This document shows, piece by piece, positions 1 to 6,959 of a stretch of DNA of 46,025 nt. The stretch is from Bradyrhizobium sp. NAS96.2. Its GTDB lineage: Bacteria; Pseudomonadota; Alphaproteobacteria; Rhizobiales; Xanthobacteraceae. The stretch covers positions 1 to 46,025 of the forward strand of contig NZ_LGHK01000135.1 in the NCBI RefSeq assembly GCF_001908235.1. Direction: 5' to 3'. The notes below the pieces were generated by a model that made no database searches, was not told the DNA's origin, and was given only the letters and a program-made list of their open reading frames with translations. Numbering within the stretch: position 1 is the stretch's first letter; each line of letters starts with the position of its first letter. The position numbers were made by a program, and so were the translations under genes.

Positions 1-1
1 G

Positions 2-88
2 CCAGGCCCCATCACCTTCAAAACCGGCCTCGAACACTTCCACGCCGTCGCCCAAGGATGGAGCCTCAGAGATGTGTGCATGCCCTAG
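2..88 (+). CDS. C-terminal fragment of an unidentified protein (5' end outside window)
   Basis: An open frame enters from the left edge and ends at TAG 86-88, giving 28 residues that end in SLRDVCMP. The composition (GPITFKTGLEHFH, then AVAQGW) looks like real protein rather than noise. No family can be assigned from so short a tail. It is on the plus strand and is followed by about 300 bp of non-coding, repeat-containing sequence. It could be a chance frame. Confidence 0.35.
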   Translation, partial: PGPITFKTGLEHFHAVAQGWSLRDVCMP

Positions 89-176
89 TGCGAAAGCAGG
101 GACCCAACCACAGGTGGTGTCGTTGAAGTGAGCTGTGGCCCCAGCGCTAAACAATAACGACCGGCAGGGGTAATGG

Positions 177-196
177 GTCCTGGCTTTCGCCAGGAC
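177..196. repeat. Small perfect hairpin, part of a dispersed repeat
   Basis: GTCCTGGC and GCCAGGAC form a perfect 8-bp stem around a TTTC loop. This resembles the end of dispersed palindromic elements common in Bradyrhizobium-type genomes. There is no T-tract, so a terminator role for the partial gene upstream is uncertain. Confidence 0.5.
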
Positions 197-237
197 GACG
201 CGGTGGATGGCTCTCGATTCATGATGTCAAACAACCG

Positions 238-343
238 CTGTCATCACCCGCGCATGCGGGTGATCCAGTATTCCAGAGGCACCGACGCTTGAGCCGAGAT
301 GCCGCGGCGTACTGGATCGCCCGGTCAAGCCAGGCGATGACAG
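238..343. repeat. Palindromic intergenic repeat element
   Basis: The outer arms CTGTCATC (238-245) and GATGACAG (336-343) are exact inverted repeats. Inside them are GATCCAGTA and TACTGGATC, and nested short hairpins (CACCCGC/GCGGGTG). The element fills the space between the partial gene and the minus-strand ATP-grasp-like gene. No coding potential is evident in 89-397 beyond this. Confidence 0.6.
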
Positions 344-397
344 CATTGGTGGAGACACCGCTTCGCGTTCTCCTGACACGAATCGTCCGAGCTTTGC

Positions 398-1486
398 TTA
401 TCCGCCGGTATCGCTCTCCACATTCCGAGCAATGCGATCCCTGACCGTCCGCGCGATCGCGGCCGGCGCCTCGTCGGGGATCGCAAAGCATGAGCTCGCA
501 TTGACCTCACAGAGCACGTAGGTGTCGGCACCATCCGCATCGCGCGGGCCGTAGAGGAAGTCCGCATCCCAGATCACCGGCAGCCACGCTTCGTCGATCG
601 TCAGCGTCTCCATCAGCTGCGGAATCCATTCGTCCTCCATCAGGCGTCGCAGCGCCTGGAATTGCGGCGCATCCGGGCCGTGCATGATGCGCGGGCCGGG
701 CTGGGCTTGCGGTGAATCCGGGCCTTCCGGAGGCGGTGGGATCAAGGCCTTGATCAGCTGATGCCCGAAGCCCGCGACCTTCGATCCGCTGACATAGCAA
801 CGGATCATGCCCTCGGGCAGGCGCGGCTGGAATGGCTGATCGATGATGCAGCCGCCCCAGCCGAAATACGGCTCGCAGCGCGCCATGAAGGCCTCCAGCG
901 GCAGCTCCTCGGGCTGGCTGCCGCGCAGCGCGTGCAGCACACGCACCGTCGCATCCGGTAGGGCTTCCACCTTCCAGACGCCCTGCCCGCCATTTCCGCG
1001 ATTCTGCTTGAGGACGCGCGGACCGGCCGCGCGAAGCCGCGGCGGGAATTCGGCGTAGAAAGCATCGGCCGTGGCGTATCGATGCGTGTCGGCGCCCCAG
1101 CCGAGGTGACGCGTGCGATGGAGCACCTCCTTGACGCCCATCTTCAAGATGACGTCAGGATGGGCGCTGACCCACGGACGCTTCGCCGCGACCTCGCGCA
1201 GCAGCGGATCGAGCGCCGCCCGCGTCTTGCCCTGGTGGATCGGATCGACCCAGACCAAAACGCCATCCATGGTCAGCAATTGGTCGCGGACGAGATCGGC
1301 GAATGTCTCGTCATAGACGACGGGCACGGCCTCGATGCCGGCGGCATCGAGCGCTTCGAAGACGCGAACGAAACGGCTGTTCTGCGGCGTCGCCTCGCGG
1401 CGCGCTGCGGCATCTCCACGCCACAGGATGGCGATCCTGAAACGACGATTTTCGGAACGAAGAAATGTGCGTGGTTCGGTGTCCAT
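398..1486 (-). CDS. Cj0069-family ATP-grasp-like protein
   Basis: A 362-residue soluble protein with no signal peptide. It resembles the Cj0069 family, which has an ATP-grasp-like organisation. The segment RVLKQNRGNGGQGVWKV (about 157-173) looks like the nucleotide-binding glycine-rich strand-loop. VLCEVNASSCFAIP (about 325-338) looks like the C-terminal metal/ATP-binding motif, with Glu and Asn in the ATP-grasp positions. ATP-grasp enzymes ligate a carboxylate to an amine or thiol, but the substrate of this family is not known to me. The ATG at 1486 has GGAG seven bases upstream. It stands alone, 121 bp from the convergent end of the rcn genes, so context does not reveal its role. Confidence 0.75.
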   Translation of the reverse strand: MDTEPRTFLRSENRRFRIAILWRGDAAARREATPQNSRFVRVFEALDAAGIEAVPVVYDETFADLVRDQLLTMDGVLVWVDPIHQGKTRAALDPLLREVAAKRPWVSAHPDVILKMGVKEVLHRTRHLGWGADTHRYATADAFYAEFPPRLRAAGPRVLKQNRGNGGQGVWKVEALPDATVRVLHALRGSQPEELPLEAFMARCEPYFGWGGCIIDQPFQPRLPEGMIRCYVSGSKVAGFGHQLIKALIPPPPEGPDSPQAQPGPRIMHGPDAPQFQALRRLMEDEWIPQLMETLTIDEAWLPVIWDADFLYGPRDADGADTYVLCEVNASSCFAIPDEAPAAIARTVRDRIARNVESDTGG

Positions 1487-1607
1487 ATCAAAGCTCCACG
1501 ACGGTTGATGTCGCGCAGAGCTTGGACCGAAGTCTCACCGGGAGTCTGCTTGTCCCCGTGGGAGCGACTCTAGACGACTTCGCGCAGGTTTCAAGATCGA
1601 CGTAGGA

Positions 1608-2693
1608 TCACGCCATGATCCCGTGCAGCCCCAGCCAGCCGGTGTAGAGGCCCACCAGCACGATCAGCGCGGCCGACACGTAAGGCGCGCGCTGTGCGAA
1701 TTGGCTGAAGCCGCCCCAGTGACGCTCGACATGGCGAATGCTGAGCGCGGCCGCGACGCCGGCGGAGACCATGGTGATGGCAAGCCCGATGCCGAAGCAG
1801 AGCACCAGCACGAAGCCGAGGCTGAACTGCTTGAGCTGAAGGCAAAGCAGCAGCACGGTGATCGCCGCCGGGCACGGAATGAGCCCGCCGGTCAGGCCGA
1901 ACAGGATGATCTGCCAGGTCGTGACGGTGCGCCTGGCGAAGCGCTTGCGGATGTCGGCCGCGTGCGCGCGCGCATGCGCATCGTCCGCCTCGCCGAGGTC
2001 CATATGCGCATGGTCGTGCTCCTCGAACAGGACTTCCGCAATGTCTGCCCGCACCGACACGCGTGCCTTGAATTCATGCGGCTCCGGAATTTCATCAATG
2101 CTTTCCAGATAGCCGTTCTGCCCGGCGAAGCGAAAATGTTGCTCGCTGCCGTCGGGGCGGATCGTCACGACAACAACCTCTCCGGCAGCCGGCAGCCCTC
2201 CGGCCTCGCTCCGCAATCGCCAGCGCGGCGGCACGCCATCCTCGAAGACTTCGAGCGACAGCGGCTGACCGGCCAGGGTCAATTGGCGCGCTTCGTCGTG
2301 ATGATGGTGATCATGATCGTGATCATGGTGATGATCGTGCTCGGAGGTCTGCTCGCGCCAGGTGCGCCAGACCATCCAGGCCGCGATCGCGATGATGATG
2401 ACCGCCGAGGCCAGCTGCAAATAGGCTTCGCTGCGTTCGCCGGACCATTGCTGGCCGAAATGCAACCCCGTCAGTGCGACGATCCAGACGATCGCGGTGT
2501 GCGAGATCGTCGCCGACAGGCCGAGCAGCACCGCCTGCACCACCGTGCCGCGGATCGCGATGATGAAGGCCGCCATCATCGTCTTGGAGTGGCCGGGCTC
2601 GAGACCGTGCAATGCGCCGAGCAGGATCGCACTCGGGATGAACAGCCATGCATGCGCGCTGCTCTGCTGCAGCAACTGAGACAGATCGGTCAT
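1608..2693 (-). CDS. rcnA: Nickel/cobalt efflux permease, NicO/RcnA family
   Basis: A 361-residue inner-membrane protein that would export Ni(II)/Co(II). The N-terminal half carries the family signature HGLEPGHSKT (about 29-38) in a membrane helix. A cytoplasmic or periplasmic loop at about 119-132 is almost pure His/Asp, a typical metal-binding loop of RcnA proteins. A second His-rich stretch (HDHAHMD) follows. The C-terminal half has further hydrophobic helices including GLIPCPAAITVLL. It is the second gene of an operon with rcnR, starting 22 bp after the rcnR stop, so it should be derepressed by nickel or cobalt. Length is within the family range because the central loop is long. Confidence 0.9.
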   Translation of the reverse strand: MTDLSQLLQQSSAHAWLFIPSAILLGALHGLEPGHSKTMMAAFIIAIRGTVVQAVLLGLSATISHTAIVWIVALTGLHFGQQWSGERSEAYLQLASAVIIIAIAAWMVWRTWREQTSEHDHHHDHDHDHHHHDEARQLTLAGQPLSLEVFEDGVPPRWRLRSEAGGLPAAGEVVVVTIRPDGSEQHFRFAGQNGYLESIDEIPEPHEFKARVSVRADIAEVLFEEHDHAHMDLGEADDAHARAHAADIRKRFARRTVTTWQIILFGLTGGLIPCPAAITVLLLCLQLKQFSLGFVLVLCFGIGLAITMVSAGVAAALSIRHVERHWGGFSQFAQRAPYVSAALIVLVGLYTGWLGLHGIMA

Positions 2694-2715
2694 AGACTTC
2701 GCTTCAGGACGGGCG

Positions 2716-2994
2716 TTACTTCAAATAGGTACGAACGACGTCGATCAGATCCGCGGCGCCCTGGGCCTTCTCGGGATCCTTTTCCCGGGAGGGATCCACG
2801 ACGTGATGGCGGATGTGATCCTCGAGCAGTTCGGCGGTGAGGCCGTTGATCGCACCGCGAACCGAGGCCACCAGCATCAACACGTCGGCACAGCCGATCT
2901 CGGATTCCAGAGCCCGCTCGACGGCCTCCAACTGACCCTTGATGCGGCGAACCCTGCCGACGAGCTTGGACTTGTGCTTGATGGTGTGCGACAT
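2716..2994 (-). CDS. rcnR: Ni/Co-responsive repressor, RcnR branch of the CsoR/RcnR family
   Basis: A 92-residue all-helical DUF156 regulator. The protein begins MSHTIKHK and shows His3, Cys35, His60 and His64. This is the known HCHH ligand fingerprint of RcnR, which separates Ni/Co sensors from copper CsoR (Cys-His-Cys) and formaldehyde FrmR. It represses the promoter when metal-free and lets go when Ni or Co is bound. The start at 2994 is chosen because MSHTI is conserved at the RcnR N-terminus and because the promoter lies directly upstream. A longer open frame to 3237 would read through that promoter. First gene of the rcnR-rcnA operon. Confidence 0.92.
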   Translation of the reverse strand: MSHTIKHKSKLVGRVRRIKGQLEAVERALESEIGCADVLMLVASVRGAINGLTAELLEDHIRHHVVDPSREKDPEKAQGAADLIDVVRTYLK

Positions 2995-3029
2995 GCAAAT
3001 AATATAGGGGGGTACCCTATATTGGTCAA
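2995..3029 (-). promoter_or_regulatory. rcnRA promoter with embedded RcnR-type operator
   Basis: On the minus strand TTGACC (3029-3024) is followed after exactly 17 bp by TATATT (3006-3001). The spacer and -10 hold a perfect inverted repeat, AATATAGGG (3001-3009) and CCCTATATT (3015-3023), with a central G/C tract. G/C tracts flanked by AT arms are typical of RcnR/CsoR sites. Only six bases separate the -10 from the ATG at 2994, so transcription should start at or next to the start codon and the mRNA should be leaderless. No Shine-Dalgarno sequence is visible, which agrees. Confidence 0.75.
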
Positions 3030-3145
3030 TATTGCTGTCGGCTCGTTTCGGCGGAATCCGCGACATCACGGGCCCAAACTCAGCGCTGTGATTGTTCCTG
3101 TCATAATTGCTGAATTCTTGGTGATCCGCCGATCCGGCTGTGCGG

Positions 3146-3174
3146 TTGACAGCAAGGCGTATTGGTCTTCTATT
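3146..3174 (+). promoter_or_regulatory. Probable promoter of the chromate operon
   Basis: TTGACA (3146-3151) followed after 17 bp by the weak -10-like TCTATT (3169-3174), about 75 bp upstream of the chromate-resistance gene. The -35 is consensus; the -10 is poor, so a regulator or alternative start is possible. No ChrB-type operator is obvious. Confidence 0.4.
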
Positions 3175-3249
3175 TGACGGCACGGGGATGTGCGATCTCC
3201 CCGCGAGGCGACATGCCCAAGAATCGCGTCCTGTCACCGAGGGCGCACC

Positions 3250-4068
3250 ATGTCGTCATACACATCGATCTCATCCGAAAAACTATCTCGTCTCATCGGC
3301 ACGGCCAAGGCGCCGACACTTGTCGACGTTCGCATCGATGAAGACTTCACCGCCGATCCGCGCCTGATCCCGGGCGCGATCAGGCGCTCCCATCTCGACG
3401 TCCAGGACTGGGCTTCGGGCCTCAGCGGCCAGTCCGTGGTCGTGATCTGTCAAAAGGGACAGAAGCTCAGCGAAGGCACCGCCGCCTGGCTGCGGTGCGG
3501 CAACATCGCGGCGGAAGTTCTCGAGGGCGGCCACCTCGCGTGGCGGGAGGCAGAACTTCCCACTGTTCCCGCGGACAAAATTCCGAAACGCGACGGCCGC
3601 GGTCGCACCGTCTGGGTGACGCGATCAAGGCCGAAGATCGATCGCATCGCCTGTCCGTGGCTGATCCGCCGCTTCGTCGATCCGGCGGCCGTGTTCCTGT
3701 TCGTGACGTCAGCGGAGGTCGAGGCCGTCGCCGAACGCTTCGACGCCACGCCGTTCGACATCGAGAACGTGTTCTGGAGCCATCGCGGAGAGCTTTGCAC
3801 GTTCGATGTGATGATCCGGGAATTCGGCCTCTCGACGCCGGCGCTGGAGCGGCTGGCGACGATGGTGCGGGCGGCGGATACCGCGCGGCTCGATCTGTCG
3901 CCCGAGGCGCCTGGATTGCTCGCGGCCTCGCTCGGCCTGTCGCGCATGTTCGACGACGACCTCGAACAGTTGAGCGCCGGCCTCCTGCTCTACGACGCCT
4001 TCTATCGCTGGTGCCGCGACGCGACCAAAGAGACGCACAACTGGCCGACCAGCAAGGTGAAGCCGTAA
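3250..4068 (+). CDS. Rhodanese-ChrB fusion, chromate resistance protein
   Basis: A 272-residue cytoplasmic protein with two parts. Residues about 8-105 are a rhodanese-like domain with VVICQKGQKL around Cys67 in the active-loop position. Residues about 118-265 match the ChrB C-terminal domain (SRPKIDRIACPWLIRRF). ChrB proteins are linked to chromate sensing and resistance. The rhodanese fusion suggests a thiol or sulfane-sulfur step, or metal or oxyanion binding through Cys67. The ATG at 3250 is preferred over the upstream in-frame start at 3190 because GAGG precedes it and the domain begins at once. It heads a plus-strand run that ends with chrA. Whether it is a regulator, an enzyme or both cannot be told from sequence. 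Confidence 0.82.
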   Translation: MSSYTSISSEKLSRLIGTAKAPTLVDVRIDEDFTADPRLIPGAIRRSHLDVQDWASGLSGQSVVVICQKGQKLSEGTAAWLRCGNIAAEVLEGGHLAWREAELPTVPADKIPKRDGRGRTVWVTRSRPKIDRIACPWLIRRFVDPAAVFLFVTSAEVEAVAERFDATPFDIENVFWSHRGELCTFDVMIREFGLSTPALERLATMVRAADTARLDLSPEAPGLLAASLGLSRMFDDDLEQLSAGLLLYDAFYRWCRDATKETHNWPTSKVKP

Positions 4069-4152
4069 CCGACTTTTCGGCCATGTAGAGGCGCGCGGAA
4101 AATCGCGCCTCTGGACAACCTGGGGCAGAACAACACAACCAGGAGGACAGCC

Positions 4153-4386
4153 ATGCCGAAGCAGAAACTCCTTCACCTTATTGTTGCCTTCGCGATCACG
4201 GGTGCCGCGATGCCTGCCCGCGCGCTGACGCAGGACGAGCTTGTCGCGAAACTTCAAGCTGCCGGCTACGCGAGCATTAGCGACGTCAAGTCGACGGCCG
4301 AAGGCATCACGGCGAAGGCGATGAAGAACGGCAAGCCTGTGAGGCTCGTGATCGACAGCAGCGGCCAGGTCAGGGAGCAGAACTGA
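4153..4386 (+). CDS. Small exported PepSY-domain protein
   Basis: A 77-residue protein. Residues 1-24 form a signal peptide (basic MPKQK, hydrophobic core, cleavage after PARA). The mature part is one PepSY-like repeat: LTQDELVAKLQAAGYASISD, a KAMKNGKPVRLVID strand pair and a short end. PepSY domains are small periplasmic modules often found in stress and protease-inhibitor contexts; their ligand is usually unknown. AGGAGG lies seven bases before the ATG. It sits between the ChrB-like gene and the next small exported gene, so it probably belongs to the chromate operon, but a direct role in chromate resistance is inference. Confidence 0.75.
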   Translation: MPKQKLLHLIVAFAITGAAMPARALTQDELVAKLQAAGYASISDVKSTAEGITAKAMKNGKPVRLVIDSSGQVREQN

Positions 4387-4435
4387 GGCCCTGTACCGCG
4401 CAAGCCGTCAAATCCAAAGCGATGGAGTGACAACA

Positions 4436-4768
4436 ATGATGAGAACAACCCTGGCCCTGTGCCTGGCCATCCTGTGGCCGGCTGGGATTCTGGCGACACC
4501 GGCTGCGCTCAGCGATGACCGGGAAGCCGCCGTGACATCGCGGGCAGCGACCCTTCATCCGCCCGCAACCGAAACGCTGCGCGGCATCGTCGATAGCGTC
4601 GATGAAGGTAACGATACGCTGCTGATACGGCTGTCCGCAGACAGGACCGAACCATTCAAGGTTCAGGACGGCTTGATCTTCAACGCCGTCCGCTTCGGCG
4701 ATCCCGTCGAAATCTCGGTGCAGAACATCTCCGGATTCCGAACCATCGTCGGGCTCGCCAAGGAATAG
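4436..4768 (+). CDS. Small exported beta-barrel-like protein of unknown function
   Basis: A 110-residue protein with a signal peptide (MMRTTLALCLAILWPAGILA). The mature part has alternating strands (LRGIVDSVDEGNDTLLIRL, then EPFKVQDGLIFNAVRFGD). This looks like a small OB-like barrel similar in layout to CusF or DUF1344 proteins, but the His/Met copper ligands of CusF are absent. Function unknown. The ATG at 4436 is chosen because GGAG lies eight bases upstream; a GTG at 4427 is in frame but overlaps that site. It sits 49 bp after the PepSY gene and 52 bp before the SOD gene, so co-transcription is likely. Confidence 0.65.
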   Translation: MMRTTLALCLAILWPAGILATPAALSDDREAAVTSRAATLHPPATETLRGIVDSVDEGNDTLLIRLSADRTEPFKVQDGLIFNAVRFGDPVEISVQNISGFRTIVGLAKE

Positions 4769-4820
4769 AGCCGCGATCCGAAGCATCAACGATGCGATCA
4801 ATTCACATGTGGAGAGTCCG

Positions 4821-5540
4821 ATGACCATGAACACCGAACGCCGGAACTTTATCGCAGGGGTCGGTGCCGCAGCGGCATCAACAGCCGTGCTCGGCACCAA
4901 CCAAGCCCTTGCCGAAGCCAACCCACAGACAGGAGCCAGGGCGATGTCCTATCAAGCCAAGCCGATGCCGTTCGACCCGAAGTCGATCACCGGCATCTCG
5001 GAAAAGATCCTCGTCAGCCACTACGAGAACAATTACGTCGGCGCAGTAAAGCGGCTGAACGCCATCGGCACGCAGCTCGCCGAACTCGACTTCGCCAAGG
5101 CGCCGAACTTTGTGATCAACGGCCTGAAACGCGAAGAGTTGATCGCGTCAAACTCGATGATCCTGCATGAGATCTATTTCGATGGGCTCGGCGGCGCAGG
5201 CAAGCCGGGCGGCGCGCTGGCCGAGGCGATTGCACGCGACTTCGGCAGCATGGAGCGCTGGCGCGCAGAATTCTCGGCCATGGGCAAGGCCGAAGGCGGC
5301 GGGTCGGGTTGGGTGATCCTCGCCTACTCGCCCCGCGACAAGCGGCTCGTCAACCAATGGGCGGCCGATCACACGACGACGCTCGCCGGCGGCCGTCCGG
5401 TCCTGGTGCTCGATATGTATGAGCACGCCTATCACATGGACTTCGGCGCAGCCGCGGCCCGCTATGTCGACATCTACATGGAAGCCATCCGCTGGGACAA
5501 CGCGGCCAAGCTGTATGAGCAATATTCGAAGGAGACGTGA
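4821..5540 (+). CDS. Tat-exported Fe/Mn superoxide dismutase (ChrC-like)
   Basis: A 239-residue SOD of the Fe/Mn fold that converts superoxide to peroxide and oxygen. Metal ligands are His67 (SHYENNY), His116 (MILHEIYF), Asp198 and His202 (DMYEHAYHMDFG). The usual Trp of the D-x-W-E-H motif is Tyr200, as in a distinct SOD branch. The N-terminus has a twin-arginine signal (ERRNFIAGVGAAAAS), so it should be exported already folded. The ATG at 4821 is preferred: GGAG is seven bases upstream, and the alternative GTG at 4809 lies over that site. Fe-SODs called ChrC occur in chrBAC-type operons and are thought to deal with radicals from chromate reduction. Iron or manganese use cannot be decided here. 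Confidence 0.88.
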   Translation: MTMNTERRNFIAGVGAAAASTAVLGTNQALAEANPQTGARAMSYQAKPMPFDPKSITGISEKILVSHYENNYVGAVKRLNAIGTQLAELDFAKAPNFVINGLKREELIASNSMILHEIYFDGLGGAGKPGGALAEAIARDFGSMERWRAEFSAMGKAEGGGSGWVILAYSPRDKRLVNQWAADHTTTLAGGRPVLVLDMYEHAYHMDFGAAAARYVDIYMEAIRWDNAAKLYEQYSKET

Positions 5541-5550
5541 GGAGAGTTCT

Positions 5551-5640
5551 GTGAGCAAGCGAATGAATGAGGCGATCTTCCGAAAACCATCCCTGATCCG
5601 CAGCGATGAGCAAAATTCTCTGCAGGGAGCTTTCCCGTGA
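5551..5640 (+). CDS. Possible 29-residue leader ORF overlapping chrA
   Basis: GTG at 5551 has GGAGA six bases upstream and opens a frame of 29 codons. Its TGA (5638-5640) overlaps the GTG start of chrA at 5637. It lies just after the SOD stop (5538-5540). The peptide is basic to neutral with no signal or membrane segment (KRMNEAIFRKPSLIR). The position and overlap suggest translational coupling to chrA, with the peptide itself perhaps unimportant. It could also be a chance frame in a 96-bp gap. Confidence 0.4.
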   Translation: MSKRMNEAIFRKPSLIRSDEQNSLQGAFP

Positions 5641-6818
5641 TCACGCCAACGGATTCGCAGCGCAGCCGTTTGGCAGAACTGGCACGTTATTTCCTGCGCC
5701 TCGGCTTTCTCGGCTTCGGCGGCCCGGTCGCGCTGGTCGGGCAAATGGAGCGGGAACTGGTCGACGGTAAGAAATGGCTGACCAAGCAGGAGATGAAGGA
5801 ATCGATTGCCATCTGCCAATCGCTTCCGGGGCCGCTGGCGATTCAGGTCGGCATCTACGTGTCCTGGCTTCGCGGTGGCTTCTGGGGCGCCTGGGTCGGC
5901 GGATGGTGCTTCATCCTGCCCAACTTCGTCATCGTGGCTTCGCTCGGCGCCCTCTACGTCTATCTCGGCGATCTCCAGCCGGTGACCGCGATCTTCTACG
6001 GTGTCAGTCCCGCCGTGATCGCGCTCATCCTTCACTCCTGTTACCGGCTTGCCAGGCTCGGTATGGAAGACTGGCTGCAATGGGCGATTGCGGCGGTTTG
6101 CCTCGCCGTCACGGTCATCCTCCAGGCCGAGGTCGCGCTGCTGTTCATCGGCGCGGGCGTCGTCGGCATTCTCTATTACGGCAAGCCGTTCAAACGTTCG
6201 CCTGCGATCCTGCCGGGAATTGCCATCGTGCCGGCGGCCGCCGGTCCGATCGCGCCGGTCGCAAGCGGTTCCACGCTCTCCAAGCTTCTGCTGTTTTTCC
6301 TCAAGGCCGGCTCGCTGACCTTCGGCAGCGGCCTCGTCATCGTGCCGTTCCTCGAGCAAGGGCTCGTGCAGCAATACAACTGGCTCGACGAGCGACAGTT
6401 TCTCATCGCGGTCGCGATCGGCATGATCAGTCCGGGACCGGTGGTGATCACTGCAACCTTCGTCGGCTACCTCGTGGCGGGATTTTGGGGCTCGGTCGTC
6501 TCCACGATCGGCATCTTCCTGCCGTCGTTCCTGCTGGTGCTGATCGTTGCTCCCCTGCTCGCGCGGCATCGCGGAAACGCCAACGTCCAGGGCTTCGTGA
6601 AGGGCGCCTATGCAGCCGCGATCGGAACCATCCTCGGCGCTTGCATCCTGCTCGGCAAGATCGCCATCGGCGACTGGCTCACCGCGTTGATCGGAATCGT
6701 GTCACTGGCGGTGCTGTTCCGCTGGAAGATCAGCAATCCGCTGCTCATCGCGGCGACCGCGGTGGTCGGCCTGATTGCGTATCCATGGCTGCAACCGAGC
6801 TGGGTGATGGTCCATTAG
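5637..6818 (+). CDS. chrA: Chromate efflux transporter ChrA
   Basis: A 393-residue inner-membrane protein of the CHR family with two homologous halves. The first half has LGFLGFGGPVALVGQMERE and SLPGPLAIQVGIYVSW. The second half repeats the pattern with SLTFGSGLVIVPFLEQGLV and GMISPGPVVITATFVGYL. About ten to twelve hydrophobic helices are visible. It extrudes chromate, driven by the membrane potential. The GTG at 5637 overlaps the stop of the 29-codon ORF; the protein then begins MITPTDSQRS. Length is normal for long-chain two-domain ChrA. It is the last clear gene of the chromate operon. Confidence 0.93.
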   Translation: MITPTDSQRSRLAELARYFLRLGFLGFGGPVALVGQMERELVDGKKWLTKQEMKESIAICQSLPGPLAIQVGIYVSWLRGGFWGAWVGGWCFILPNFVIVASLGALYVYLGDLQPVTAIFYGVSPAVIALILHSCYRLARLGMEDWLQWAIAAVCLAVTVILQAEVALLFIGAGVVGILYYGKPFKRSPAILPGIAIVPAAAGPIAPVASGSTLSKLLLFFLKAGSLTFGSGLVIVPFLEQGLVQQYNWLDERQFLIAVAIGMISPGPVVITATFVGYLVAGFWGSVVSTIGIFLPSFLLVLIVAPLLARHRGNANVQGFVKGAYAAAIGTILGACILLGKIAIGDWLTALIGIVSLAVLFRWKISNPLLIAATAVVGLIAYPWLQPSWVMVH

Positions 6819-6959
6819 CCGACCAGCCCAACTCGCCGCTCCTCCGACCATCCCGGTCGGGGCCCACGCGCGTTGAGAACCTGACTGCGGCTCTCTACAT
6901 GAGGAGCTGCCCCACCCGCCGCTGCGGCACGATCCCGCATTCACCGAAGAGTTCATCTC

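Noticed and set aside
2290..2345. Repeated GATGATGGTGATCATGATC-like DNA that looks like a palindromic regulator site
   Set aside because: It encodes the His/Asp-rich loop of RcnA on the minus strand; the repeats follow from His and Asp codons.
2716..3237. A longer 173-residue version of the RcnR protein
   Set aside because: The extension would translate the promoter and operator; the RcnR family begins at MSHTI.
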